DNA from: DATNBT01 sp964579765
Lineage (GTDB): Bacteria; Acidobacteriota; Vicinamibacteria; Vicinamibacterales; CAVVIG01
Assembly: GCA_964579765.1 (NCBI GenBank)
Contig: CAZOIK010000057.1
Coordinates: 1-10,149 of the forward strand
DNA: 10,149 bases
Reading direction: 5' to 3'
This document shows positions 1 to 7,219 of this stretch, one piece after another. The stretch's first letter is position 1; each line of letters opens with the position of its first letter. The position numbers were made by a program, and so were the translations under genes. The notes below the pieces were generated by a model. The model saw only the letters and a list, made by a program, of their open reading frames with translations. It was not told the DNA's origin and made no database searches.

Positions 1-324
1 GGCCGCGGCGCCGATGAGCGCGCGATCGCTCTCGCTCCGCGGCATCGTGAAACGCGCATCGACGCCAGGGGCGTCGATCGCCAGCGCGCGCGCCGTGCGG
101 CGGACCTGCGTGACGGCGCGCGCGAGCGCCGCGCGCGCGGCATTCTTGCCGCTCCCCCCGCGGCTCCCGCGCGTATCGACGCGTTTGATCTCGTCGAGCT
201 GTGTGGCGATGAGGGCGAGCGCGTCGCGCGCGGACGGCGACGCGACAAACGCCTTTCCGTGCTTGCGTCCGAACTCCTGCACGCACGCGAGCATGTCGCA
301 CCGGCGTGTTTGCTTGGCCGTCAT
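1..324 (-). CDS. Hypothetical protein, N-terminal 108 residues (continues past left edge)
   Basis: An open minus-strand frame starts with ATG at 324-322 and is still open at the left edge, so 108 codons are visible and the C-terminus is missing. AAAGGA lies 8 nt upstream of the ATG, and the frame is closed by an in-frame TAG at 354-352, which fixes the start. The protein begins MTAKQTRRCDMLACVQEFG and has a helical, Arg/Ala-rich middle with a Gly/Ser/Lys linker (around residues 60-66). The later segment ARALAIDAPGVDARFTMP resembles, from memory, small uncharacterised acidobacterial proteins. There is no signal peptide, membrane segment or catalytic motif, and the function is unknown. Its leader appears to belong to the 21-bp tandem array. 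I am fairly sure it is coding because reading frame, start and ribosome binding site agree, but I cannot name a role. Confidence 0.72.
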   Translation of the reverse strand, partial: MTAKQTRRCDMLACVQEFGRKHGKAFVASPSARDALALIATQLDEIKRVDTRGSRGGSGKNAARAALARAVTQVRRTARALAIDAPGVDARFTMPRSESDRALIGAAA

Positions 325-556
325 CGGATCCGTCCTTTCCCTGGGCGGATCCTACGGGGTAAGAAGCCCGTTCGTTCGCGGCCGGAGACGATTCCGTGCA
401 AGTCGGGACAAGAACCGGGCAAGCCAAAGCCGGATCCGCGCGTGCCTGACCCGGATCCGCGCCTCCCGGAACGGGATCCATGACTGCCGGAATGAGATCC
501 GTGGCTGCCGGGACGGAGTCCGAGGGTGCCGGGACGGGATCCGATGGTGCCGGCGT
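325..556. repeat. 21-bp tandem array with GGATCC core
   Basis: Units of exactly 21 bp are clear from 389 to 556, starting at 389, 410, 431, 452, 473, 494, 515 and 536. A typical unit reads GGATCCGTGGCTGCCGGGAC with one more base. More degenerate units at 325 and 346 (each starting CGGATCC) and a 22-nt unit at 367 extend the array to the base next to the start codon of the left-edge gene. The period equals two helical turns and seven codons, so all overlapping frames show 7-residue periodicity. I think this is non-coding: the periodicity is a by-product and no frame here has a start with a ribosome binding site. The segment 389-556 is certain as a repeat. The extension 325-388 is likely, based on the 21-bp spacing of the GGATCC cores at 326 and 347. 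Confidence 0.85.
333..337 (-). promoter_or_regulatory. Ribosome binding site of the left-edge hypothetical gene
   Basis: On the minus strand AAGGA lies 8 nt before the ATG at 324-322. The intervening bases CGGATCCG are the palindromic core of the neighbouring 21-bp repeat, so the leader seems to be built from a repeat unit. Confidence 0.6.
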
Positions 557-559
557 CGT

Positions 560-580
560 GGCGGCCCTGAAAGGGCCGCC
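560..580 (-). terminator. Perfect 9-bp hairpin downstream of the ankyrin gene
   Basis: GGCGGCCCT (560-568) and AGGGCCGCC (572-580) form a perfect stem with a 3-nt loop. It lies 31 nt past the stop codon of the minus-strand ankyrin gene, where a terminator is expected. No T-tract follows on either strand, so it would be a GC-rich hairpin terminator or an mRNA 3'-end stabiliser rather than a classic intrinsic terminator. Confidence 0.45.
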
Positions 581-611
581 CTACGCGACAGCAGTCACCA
601 GATGCCGCGAT

Positions 612-2468
612 TCACCGCCGCGCCTGTCGCTCGAGCGACGGGATCAGGTGCGTATGACGATACTGGCGCGCGAGGTCGAGCGCGGTCTTCCCGTCCTTCG
701 TCTTCGCGTTCAGGTCGGCGCCCAACGTCAGCAGCAGATCGATCATCCGCGGCGTGCCGAAGTCGATCGACGCGGCGTACAGCAGCGGCGTCATGCCGTT
801 GCCGTCCACGTGGTTGACGTTGGCCCCCTTTGAAATCAGGAACCTCGCCATCTCCACCTGATCGCCGAGCACGGCCTTCACGAGCGGCGTGATGCGCGCG
901 TCGGTGCGGTCAACGGGCGCGCCGAGCGTCACCAGCGTCTCGGCGACGTCGAGATAGCCGTGGCGCACCGCGCCGGAGATGGGATCGGTGCTCGACGTGC
1001 CGATCAGCCGCATTTCTCCGTTGAGACTGGCGCCCGCCTTCAGCAGATCCGGCAGCACCTCGGCGTTGCCGCCGTAGGCCGCGAGAAACAGCGGATCAGC
1101 GTTGAAGAGCGGCGCGCCCTGCGACGGCGACGCGTCGGCGCCGTGCGCGAGCAGCAGCCGGATGGCCGGCGTCGAGTGCGTGCCGTACTGCGCCGCCACC
1201 ATCAGCGCCGTGTACTTTGTCTGCGAGCGCGCGTTGACGTTCGCGCCGCGATCGAGGAGCAGTTTCATCTTCTCCGCATCGGGCGCCGCCATCATCAGCG
1301 CCGTCGTCCCCTCCTTCGTCGCGGCGTTCGGATCGAGGCCGCCGTCGAGGAGCGTCTTCACGTCCGCGGTCGTGCCGAAGATCACGGTCTCGGCCCAGGC
1401 CGGCACGTCCTGCGGGGCGACGCCCGGCAGCGGCGCGGGGACGACGTGTGTGGCGGGGCCGAGCGCGTAGGCAAGCGCGATGTCGGCCCACGCGCCGCCC
1501 TGCGCCGAGAGAAACTGATCGTGGCCGTACGGCAGCCCGCTCTCGAAGTACGGCGGGCTGAGCGGCGCCGGCGGATAGAGGCGCGTGTGCGTGTGCCACG
1601 AACCGTCCGCTGCCTGCGTCTTCAGCAGCCAGTCGATCCCGCGCTGCCAGTTCGCATCCGCGATCGGCACGCCGCCGCCGTCGTGCAGCGCGACGAGCGC
1701 TTCGCCGGTCGAGTACGCGTCGCTGTCGCGGCCGTCGAGCGACGCCCAGCCGCCGTCGGCCTGCTGCTGGCTCGCGAGGTCGCGCGCGGCCGCCGCCAGC
1801 TCCGCGCGATCGCCGTCGGCCCACTTGAGTCCCAGCAGCTTGTACGTCCGCTCCTCCGTGTCGATGGGCGTGTGCGACTCGAACCACGTCCGCGCGAGCG
1901 CCACGTGCCGCGCGAGCTCGGACTTCTGGCTCGGATGCGCGTACAACTGGATCGCGCGGACGCCGAGCGCGGTGAACGTGAAGTTGCTGTACGACGACGG
2001 CGGGCGCTGGCGATGGCTGGGCCAGTCGCCGCCGCGATTCTGCCGCGCCATCAGCAGCTTCGCCATCACCGAAGTCCCGAGACTCGGGCGCACGCCGGCC
2101 GCATCCGCCGCGATCAGCCGATACGCGTCGTCCACCGCCGGCTCGATGATCCACGAGTACTGGATCACCCTGTCGAGATCGGCGTACGTGAATGCCCGCG
2201 CGGCATTCGTGCGGGCGATCCCCTCGTCGAACGGAATGCCGTGGTCGCGCGCGGCGCGATACGCGAGCTCGGGCTGGTACTGGTGATGACACGAGTCGCA
2301 GCGCTGCACCTCGAACCAGTGCTTCTGGCTCGGTTGAAACAGCGCGAGGTTGCGCGCCGCCGCGTCACGCAGCTGCGCGGCGCGCGCCTGGCCGGCGGCG
2401 TCCGCCGCGACCGGCAGCGCGATCGAGCACACGAGAGCGACCGCAGCGCTGGCGATCGTGATCTTCAT
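612..2468 (-). CDS. Exported CxxCH-motif / toroid-repeat / ankyrin-repeat protein
   Basis: A 618-residue protein with a Sec signal peptide (about residues 1-25, MKITIASAAVALVCSIALPV then a small-residue cleavage region), so it is probably periplasmic. C57-D-S-C60-H61-H62 is a c-type haem attachment motif. Residues about 100-340 resemble prenyltransferase/squalene-cyclase alpha-toroid repeats: GGDWPSH (146-152), ADGGWASLDG (237-246), then STGEALVALH, and AADGSWH (286-292). From about 356 to the end there are roughly eight ankyrin repeats, with hallmarks such as TALMMAA, LLLDRGANVNA, LLLAHGADA, FLISKGANVN and TALDLA. The gene starts 18 bp after the stop codon of the CLC gene and is probably co-transcribed with it. 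The ATG has no Shine-Dalgarno sequence (ACAACCACCTT precedes it), so coupling to the upstream gene is possible. No catalytic residues of true terpene cyclases are apparent. The role is unknown; a redox-linked or protein-binding scaffold is inference. Confidence 0.88.
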   Translation of the reverse strand: MKITIASAAVALVCSIALPVAADAAGQARAAQLRDAAARNLALFQPSQKHWFEVQRCDSCHHQYQPELAYRAARDHGIPFDEGIARTNAARAFTYADLDRVIQYSWIIEPAVDDAYRLIAADAAGVRPSLGTSVMAKLLMARQNRGGDWPSHRQRPPSSYSNFTFTALGVRAIQLYAHPSQKSELARHVALARTWFESHTPIDTEERTYKLLGLKWADGDRAELAAAARDLASQQQADGGWASLDGRDSDAYSTGEALVALHDGGGVPIADANWQRGIDWLLKTQAADGSWHTHTRLYPPAPLSPPYFESGLPYGHDQFLSAQGGAWADIALAYALGPATHVVPAPLPGVAPQDVPAWAETVIFGTTADVKTLLDGGLDPNAATKEGTTALMMAAPDAEKMKLLLDRGANVNARSQTKYTALMVAAQYGTHSTPAIRLLLAHGADASPSQGAPLFNADPLFLAAYGGNAEVLPDLLKAGASLNGEMRLIGTSSTDPISGAVRHGYLDVAETLVTLGAPVDRTDARITPLVKAVLGDQVEMARFLISKGANVNHVDGNGMTPLLYAASIDFGTPRMIDLLLTLGADLNAKTKDGKTALDLARQYRHTHLIPSLERQARR

Positions 2469-2486
2469 AAGGTGGTTGTATCACAG

Positions 2487-4277
2487 TCAGTCCTCGAACA
2501 GCTCCATCCCTTCGGCGAGCGCTTCGGCGATTTCGGCCTTGTCGATCACGCCCTTGACGTCGAGCGGCGCGTCGGCGGCGCCGGCGGCCGGAGGCGTCAC
2601 GACGATCGCGAGCGCCGCGTGCGTCCGCTGCAGCGCCGCGAGCAGATCGAACATCGTCGTCTCCGGCGTCACGAGGATGAAGTCGTGGCGCGCGAGGTCG
2701 CCGAGGCGCGCCGCCTGCTGCACCGTCGAGCGATGCGCGAGCGCCCAGTCGCGCGAGATGACGCCGGCGATCTGCAGGCCGCTGACGAGGACGACGTGCG
2801 TCGGCGCATCCGTGCCCTCCTCGAGCGGAAGGCGCGACGGCGGCAGATCGTCGGGCAGCACGACCGCCTTCGCGACTTTCATGTCGCCGACGTGATGCAC
2901 CAGATGCGCGTTCGACTGGAGCGCTTCGGGCATCACGTGTCCGCGCCGCACGAGCTTCATCGTGTAGATGCTCTCCGCGAGCAGGAGCCGGCGCAGGCCG
3001 TAGCTGACCGCGACGGTCAGCGTCATCGGCAGAATCACCGCGTAGTCGAGCGTCATCTCGAACATCATCACGATGGCGGTCAGCGCCGCGCCCGTCGCGC
3101 CCGCGACCATCCCCGCCATGCCCGCGAGCGCGAACACCGCGGGAGCGATGCCGGCGGCCGGGAACACGAGCCGCACGAGGGCGCCGTACGCCGCGCCGAG
3201 CGTCGCGCCCATGAAGAGCGCGGGCGAGAAGATCCCGCCCGACGCCCCCGACCCGAGCGTCGTCGAGGTCGCGACGAGCTTGAGCAGCGCGAGCAGCAGC
3301 AGGACGCGAACGCTCGTCAGCGATCCGACGAGGACGTCGAGGATGGTCGCATAGCCGACACCCTCCACGTAGTAGTGCCCCGACAGGACGAACAGCGCCG
3401 TGAACATCGCGCCCACGCCGAGCATGCCGGCGACGTGGCGCAGATACGGACGGCGCGGCGCGGCGCGCTCGAACAGATCCTCGGTCCCGTAGAGCGCGCG
3501 GATGAACACGACGGAGGCGACCGCCATCAGCGCGCCGAGGACGACGTATGCCGGCAGCAGCACGAGGTGCTCGGGCACCTGGAGCGGCGGCACGGGAAAC
3601 GCGGGCGTGTTGCCGAACAGATACCGCCCGACGTAGGTCGCCGTCGTCGTCGCCAGCGCCACCGGGACGAGCGTGCGCGCGCTCACCTCGTGCAGCAGCA
3701 CTTCGACGGCGAACAGCACGCCGCCGAGCGGCGTGTTGAACGTCGCCGCGATGCCGGCGCCACCGCCCGCCGCGACGAGCGTCGCGCGCTGCCAGCGCGA
3801 CACGCGAGCCAGCCCGCCGCTGAACGACGCGAACGCGGCGCCAATCTGGATGATCGGCCCCTCGCGCCCGACCGATCCGCCCGTGCCGATCGAGACCGCC
3901 GACGCCAGCGCCTTGATGCCGGCGACGATCGGGCGGATGACGCTCTTGTGGTAGTAGATGGCGTCCATCACCTCGGGCACGCCGTGGCCGCGCGCTTCGG
4001 GCGCGAACGTCTCGACGAGAAAGACGACGAGGACGGCGCCGAGCGCGGGCACGACCGCGACGGCGACGCCCCACGGGCTCGCGGGCGTGTGACGGTTGGT
4101 GTCGTAGACGATCGAGAGCCGTCCACTGAACGCCAGGTTGTGGACGAGCGCGATGAGCACGCGAAACGCGAACGCGCCGAACCCGGCCACAATGCCGAGG
4201 GCGACGGCGAGCGCGCCGAACGCAAACGGCCCGAGCGCATGCGGCGTGTCCGTGACGAGCCGCTTCGGCTGCGCCAT
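2487..4277 (-). CDS. CLC-family chloride channel/transporter with C-terminal CBS region
   Basis: A 596-residue integral membrane protein that moves chloride or another anion across the inner membrane. The CLC selectivity segments are present in order: GHGVP (97-101), GSVGREGP (134-141, with the external gating glutamate E139), GIAATFNTPLGG (175-186), GSGASGGIFSP (342-352) and the pore tyrosine Y438 in ESIYTMKL. Many hydrophobic helices lie between residues 16 and 432. Residues about 450-596 form a soluble tail with two CBS-like halves (VLVSGLQIAGVISRD, then VKGVIDKAEIAEAL), common in bacterial CLCs. Two positions are unusual: His98 where E. coli ClcA has the pore serine, and Val193 at the internal proton-glutamate position, as in channel-type CLCs. 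The start ATG follows TTGAGGG closely, a weak ribosome site. It is the first gene of the pair with the ankyrin gene and is divergent from the PQQ-type dehydrogenase. Family assignment is near certain; the transported ion is not. Confidence 0.95.
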   Translation of the reverse strand: MAQPKRLVTDTPHALGPFAFGALAVALGIVAGFGAFAFRVLIALVHNLAFSGRLSIVYDTNRHTPASPWGVAVAVVPALGAVLVVFLVETFAPEARGHGVPEVMDAIYYHKSVIRPIVAGIKALASAVSIGTGGSVGREGPIIQIGAAFASFSGGLARVSRWQRATLVAAGGGAGIAATFNTPLGGVLFAVEVLLHEVSARTLVPVALATTTATYVGRYLFGNTPAFPVPPLQVPEHLVLLPAYVVLGALMAVASVVFIRALYGTEDLFERAAPRRPYLRHVAGMLGVGAMFTALFVLSGHYYVEGVGYATILDVLVGSLTSVRVLLLLALLKLVATSTTLGSGASGGIFSPALFMGATLGAAYGALVRLVFPAAGIAPAVFALAGMAGMVAGATGAALTAIVMMFEMTLDYAVILPMTLTVAVSYGLRRLLLAESIYTMKLVRRGHVMPEALQSNAHLVHHVGDMKVAKAVVLPDDLPPSRLPLEEGTDAPTHVVLVSGLQIAGVISRDWALAHRSTVQQAARLGDLARHDFILVTPETTMFDLLAALQRTHAALAIVVTPPAAGAADAPLDVKGVIDKAEIAEALAEGMELFED

Positions 4278-4311
4278 CCCTCAATCGTATGCACTTTCGT
4301 CGAAAACGCCC

Positions 4312-4317
4312 TATGAT
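4312..4317 (+). promoter_or_regulatory. Possible -10 element for the PQQ-type dehydrogenase
   Basis: TATGAT matches five of six bases of the TATAAT consensus and sits just before the heptamer array in the divergent intergenic region. I see no good -35 at 16-18 bp upstream. If used, transcription would place the whole array in a roughly 150-nt 5' leader. Confidence 0.25.
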
Positions 4318-4329
4318 TGGGCGGCTTCA

Positions 4330-4475
4330 TGGTCCTTAGTACTTGGGCCCTGGTGCCTGGTCCGTCCGTGGTCCATGGTCCGTGGTCCACAGCAAGGACA
4401 AAGGACCAGGGACCAGGGACGGACAAAGGACCGAGGACGGACCAAGAACCACGCACCAAGCACAAAGGACCATCC
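4330..4475. repeat. Heptamer array with inverted arms (TGGTCCN then AAGGACC units)
   Basis: The left arm (about 4330-4390) consists of TGGTCCG/TGGTCCA-type 7-mers. The right arm (about 4394-4475) consists of AAGGACC/AGGGACC/AAGGACA-type 7-mers, the complement of the left. A few bases (CAGC) separate them, so the transcript could fold into a long, imperfect, slipping hairpin. The array fills the gap between the divergent CLC and PQQ-type dehydrogenase genes and ends at the dehydrogenase start codon. Some units are degenerate (AAGAACC, ACGCACC), consistent with ageing of a replicated unit. An upstream in-frame ATG lies within the array, but the peptide it would add is repeat-derived, so I do not treat this stretch as coding. 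Confidence 0.85.
4464..4469 (+). promoter_or_regulatory. Ribosome binding site of the PQQ-type dehydrogenase, inside the last repeat unit
   Basis: AAAGGA with a 6-nt spacer to the ATG at 4476. The same AAAGGACC string is the heptamer array unit, so the Shine-Dalgarno sequence is a repeat unit. It decides the start at 4476 over upstream in-frame ATGs within the array. Confidence 0.7.
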
Positions 4476-6473
4476 ATGCGACGCCTGACCATTTCGATCG
4501 CGGCGCTCCTCTTCGCCTCTTCCGGCTTCGCGCAGACGGGCGCGAAGAACGGCCAGTGGACGACATACGGCGGCGATCTGGGCAACACGCGCTACGCGCC
4601 GCTCGATCAGATCAACAAGATCAACTTCGACAAGCTCGAGGTCGCGTGGCGCTTCAAGACGACGTCGCTCGGCCCGCGGCCCGAATACAACTACGAGTCC
4701 ACGCCGCTGATGGTGAACGGCACCATCTACGTCACGGCCGGATCGCGCCGCGCCGTCGTCGCGCTCGACGCGGCGACGGGCGAGCTGCTGTGGATGCACC
4801 AGGAGCACGAAGGCCCGCGCGGCGAGTCGGCGCCGAGAAAACTCTCCGGCCGCGGTCTCGCCTACTGGAGCGACGGCAAGGGCGACGACCGCGTCATCTA
4901 CGTCACGCCCGGCTACCAGATGCTCGCGCTCAACGCGAAGACGGGCGTCCCGGTCGCGACCTTCGGCAAGAACGGCATCGTGGACTTGAAGCTGGACGAC
5001 GACCAGCCGATGGATCTCGTCAAAGGCGAAGTCGGCCTGCACGCGACGCCGCTCGTCGCGAAGAACGTCGTCATCATCGGCGCCGCGCATCTGCCCGGCA
5101 GCGCGCCGCGCAGCCGGCAGAACGAGAAGGGCTACGTCCGCGGCTTCGACGCCCGCACGGGAAAGCGTCTGTGGATCTTCCACACGATCCCGCAGCTCGG
5201 CGAGTTCGGCAACGACACGTGGGAGAAAGAGTCCTGGGTCTACACCGGCAACGCCGGCGTGTGGGCGCAGATGTCCGCCGATCTCGACCTGAACCTCGTC
5301 TACCTGCCCGTCGAACTGCCGACGGGCGACTACTACGGTGGGCATCGTCCCGGCCCGGGGCTCTTCGGCGAGAGCATCGTCGCCGTGGACATCGACACGG
5401 GCAAGCGCAAGTGGCACTACCAGCTCGTGCACCACGGCATCTGGGACATGGACATCCCGTGCGCGCCGATCCTCGCGGACATCGTCGTGGACGGCAAGCC
5501 GATCAAGGCGCTGGCGCAGCCGACCAAGCAGGGCTTCGTCTACGTCTTCGATCGCGCGACCGGCAAGCCCGTGTGGCCGATCGAAGAGCGTCCGGTGCCG
5601 AAGGGCGACGTGCCCGGCGAGTGGTATTCGCCGACGCAGCCCTTCCCCACCAAGCCGCCGGCGTTCGATCGGCAGGGCGTCACGCTCGACGACCTGATCG
5701 ACTTCACGCCGGAGCTGCATCGGGAAGCCGTCGATTTCGTGTCGAAGTACAAGATCGGCCCGATCTTCACGCCGCCCGTCGTCAGCAGGTGGGACGGCCC
5801 GCGCGCGACGCTCATTCTGCCGGCGGCGACTGGCGGCGCGAACTGGGAGGGCGGCTCGTACGATCCCGAGACGCACGTGATGTACGTGTTCTCGAACACG
5901 CAGGCGAGCGCGCTCGGCCTCGTGCCGCCCGACGAGCGCCGCAAGTCGGACATGAACTTCATCACCGGCACGGCGCCCGATCCGAGCAAGCCGAACCAGC
6001 GGACGGGACCGTCCGTCGGCGCGGGCGGCGAGAGCAGCAACGGGCTGTTCGTCGAAGGCCTGCCGATCATCAAGCCGCCGTACGGCCGCATCACGGCGCT
6101 CGATCTGAACCAGGGCACGCTCGTCTGGCAGGTGCCGCACGGCGAGACGCCGGACAGCGTGCGCAATCACCCGAAGCTCAAAGGGCTGACCATCCCGCGC
6201 ACGGGACGCGACGGCCGCATCGGCACGCTGGTGACGAAGACGCTCGTGATTGCGGGCGAAGGCGGGTTCTTCACGCTGCCCGACGGCCGCCGCGGCGCCA
6301 TGCTGCGCGCGTACGACAAGGCGACGGGCGCGGACGCCGGCGCCGTCTACATGCCCGCGCCGCAGACCGGCTCGCCGATGACCTACATGCTCAACGGCAA
6401 GCAGTACATCGTCCTCGCGATCGGCGGCGGCAACTACACGGCGGAGCTCGTCGCGTACGCGCTGCCGCAGTGA
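4476..6473 (+). CDS. PQQ-dependent dehydrogenase, periplasmic, membrane-glucose-dehydrogenase-like beta-propeller
   Basis: A 665-residue quinoprotein predicted to oxidise an alcohol or sugar substrate in the periplasm using pyrroloquinoline quinone. A Sec signal peptide covers residues 1-19 (MRRLTISIAALLFASSGFA, then Q). The propeller blades show repeated tryptophan-docking-like strings: ALDAATGELLW, RGFDARTGKRLW, VAVDIDTGKRKW, VFDRATGKPVW and ALDLNQGTLVW. VHHGIWDMDIP (318-328, Asp324/Asp326) followed by ALAQPTKQGFVYVFDR (Lys351) matches the active-site region of membrane glucose/quinate-type quinoproteins, and GGANWEGGSYDP is another family signature. It lacks the five-helix N-terminal anchor of those enzymes and also any C-terminal cytochrome c domain (no CxxCH), so it needs a separate electron acceptor. 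The start has a clear ribosome site embedded in the heptamer array. It converges on the SRPBCC gene, with only 13 nt between stops. Substrate unknown. Confidence 0.93.
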   Translation: MRRLTISIAALLFASSGFAQTGAKNGQWTTYGGDLGNTRYAPLDQINKINFDKLEVAWRFKTTSLGPRPEYNYESTPLMVNGTIYVTAGSRRAVVALDAATGELLWMHQEHEGPRGESAPRKLSGRGLAYWSDGKGDDRVIYVTPGYQMLALNAKTGVPVATFGKNGIVDLKLDDDQPMDLVKGEVGLHATPLVAKNVVIIGAAHLPGSAPRSRQNEKGYVRGFDARTGKRLWIFHTIPQLGEFGNDTWEKESWVYTGNAGVWAQMSADLDLNLVYLPVELPTGDYYGGHRPGPGLFGESIVAVDIDTGKRKWHYQLVHHGIWDMDIPCAPILADIVVDGKPIKALAQPTKQGFVYVFDRATGKPVWPIEERPVPKGDVPGEWYSPTQPFPTKPPAFDRQGVTLDDLIDFTPELHREAVDFVSKYKIGPIFTPPVVSRWDGPRATLILPAATGGANWEGGSYDPETHVMYVFSNTQASALGLVPPDERRKSDMNFITGTAPDPSKPNQRTGPSVGAGGESSNGLFVEGLPIIKPPYGRITALDLNQGTLVWQVPHGETPDSVRNHPKLKGLTIPRTGRDGRIGTLVTKTLVIAGEGGFFTLPDGRRGAMLRAYDKATGADAGAVYMPAPQTGSPMTYMLNGKQYIVLAIGGGNYTAELVAYALPQ

Positions 6474-6478
6474 AACGT

Positions 6479-6526
6479 GAATTCGATCATCTGGTCATTT
6501 GGTGATCTGGTGATTGGGTGATTTGG
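6479..6526 (+). repeat. Octamer element, copy 1 (head plus TTGGTGAT-type units)
   Basis: The head GAATTCGATCATCTGGTCAT (6479-6498) is followed by octamers TTGGTGAT, CTGGTGAT, TGGGTGAT and a partial unit. The head begins exactly 5 nt after the dehydrogenase stop codon. The octamers encode the last 13 residues of the convergent SRPBCC gene, whose stop codon lies in the head. Confidence 0.8.
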
Positions 6527-7128
6527 AGGGTCTCGGCGCGCTGCTTGAGGCCGAGCAGCATGCGGCGCGTCATGACGAACGCGGCGGGCTCGATCACCAG
6601 CACGCTGAACAACCACCTCCATGCGGTGCGCGGGCGGACGTGGCTGCGTGACACGAGTCGTGTGCGCCTCCCGTCGATCGCATAGAGGCCGAACTGCCAC
6701 ACCCAGTCGAATCCCCACATGTTCCGCATGTCCAGCACGAGCGCCTGACCAGGTGTAACGACGGCCACCGGATACCCCTGGCCGTGAGGCAGAGGAATCG
6801 TGTCGCCGACGGCGAGGTGCTGAAATTCCGGAAGAACGCGCGTCGCGCTCGGACGATCCAGAAAGCCGAAGAGCCGGTCGAGCCAGTCGTAGCTGTAGAG
6901 CCCGCCGCGCTGATAGCCCATTTGCACGAGCCAGGGCCAGATGTGCTCAGGGCGCGCGGCGACGGTGACCGCCATCGTGTACGAGAACGTCGGATCGGCG
7001 ATGAGGTCGTCGCCGGCCATCCGGCGCGTCAGGTCGGCGCGTGTGGCGCCCCACCGGTTCATCCAACGCCGAATCGGAAACCAGCACGCAAGGACGAAGG
7101 CGATGCCGGCGACGAGGGTACGACGCAT
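6487..7128 (-). CDS. SRPBCC-superfamily protein with N-terminal membrane segment
   Basis: A 213-residue protein. Residues about 4-18 (TLVAGIAFVLACWFP) form a hydrophobic anchor or uncleaved signal. Residues about 50-200 show a START/polyketide-cyclase-like fold pattern: AVTVAARPEHIWPWLVQMG, then RGGLYSYDWLDRLFG, VGDTIPL and a C-terminal helix with WLFSVLVIEPAAF. Members of this superfamily bind lipids or other hydrophobic ligands; no specific reaction can be read here. GGGAGGA lies 5 nt before the ATG and supports the start. The C-terminal residues LQITQSPDHQMTR are translated from the octamer element, so the original C-terminus was probably replaced or extended when that repeat arose. The hydrolase lies 91 bp upstream on the same strand. 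Superfamily call good, function unknown. Confidence 0.8.
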   Translation of the reverse strand: MRRTLVAGIAFVLACWFPIRRWMNRWGATRADLTRRMAGDDLIADPTFSYTMAVTVAARPEHIWPWLVQMGYQRGGLYSYDWLDRLFGFLDRPSATRVLPEFQHLAVGDTIPLPHGQGYPVAVVTPGQALVLDMRNMWGFDWVWQFGLYAIDGRRTRLVSRSHVRPRTAWRWLFSVLVIEPAAFVMTRRMLLGLKQRAETLQITQSPDHQMTR

Positions 7129-7171
7129 GGACGTCCTCCCGTGAATCCGGGACTCACAGCACGAGGACGCA

Positions 7172-7189
7172 CGATTCGTGCCCGAATCG
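7172..7189. other. Perfect 7-bp inverted repeat between hydrolase and SRPBCC genes
   Basis: CGATTCG (7172-7178) and CGAATCG (7183-7189) pair around TGCC. It lies about 30 nt past the hydrolase stop and about 43 nt before the SRPBCC start on the minus strand. It could be a weak terminator or an operator. No T-tract follows, so the assignment is open. Confidence 0.35.
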
Positions 7190-7219
7190 AGGGCGGAGGC
7201 TGGATGTCGGGGGCGGACG

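Noticed and set aside
325..556. CRISPR array
   Set aside because: The 21-bp units are contiguous with no unique spacers, and no cas gene is present.
389..610. Small protein with 7-residue repeats (GIRGCRD-like) encoded by the 21-bp array
   Set aside because: All frames are open because 21 is a multiple of 3. No frame has both a start with a ribosome site and non-repeat sequence that looks like protein.
960..4316. Very long plus-strand open frame (over 1100 codons) opposite the ankyrin and CLC genes
   Set aside because: Its product is almost all Arg, Ala, Asp and His with no domain. It is the expected antisense shadow of two GC-rich genes that have clear families on the minus strand.
4317..4475. 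Upstream start for the PQQ-type dehydrogenase
   Set aside because: The added residues are translated heptamer repeat, whereas the ATG at 4476 has a good ribosome site and is followed at once by a signal peptide.
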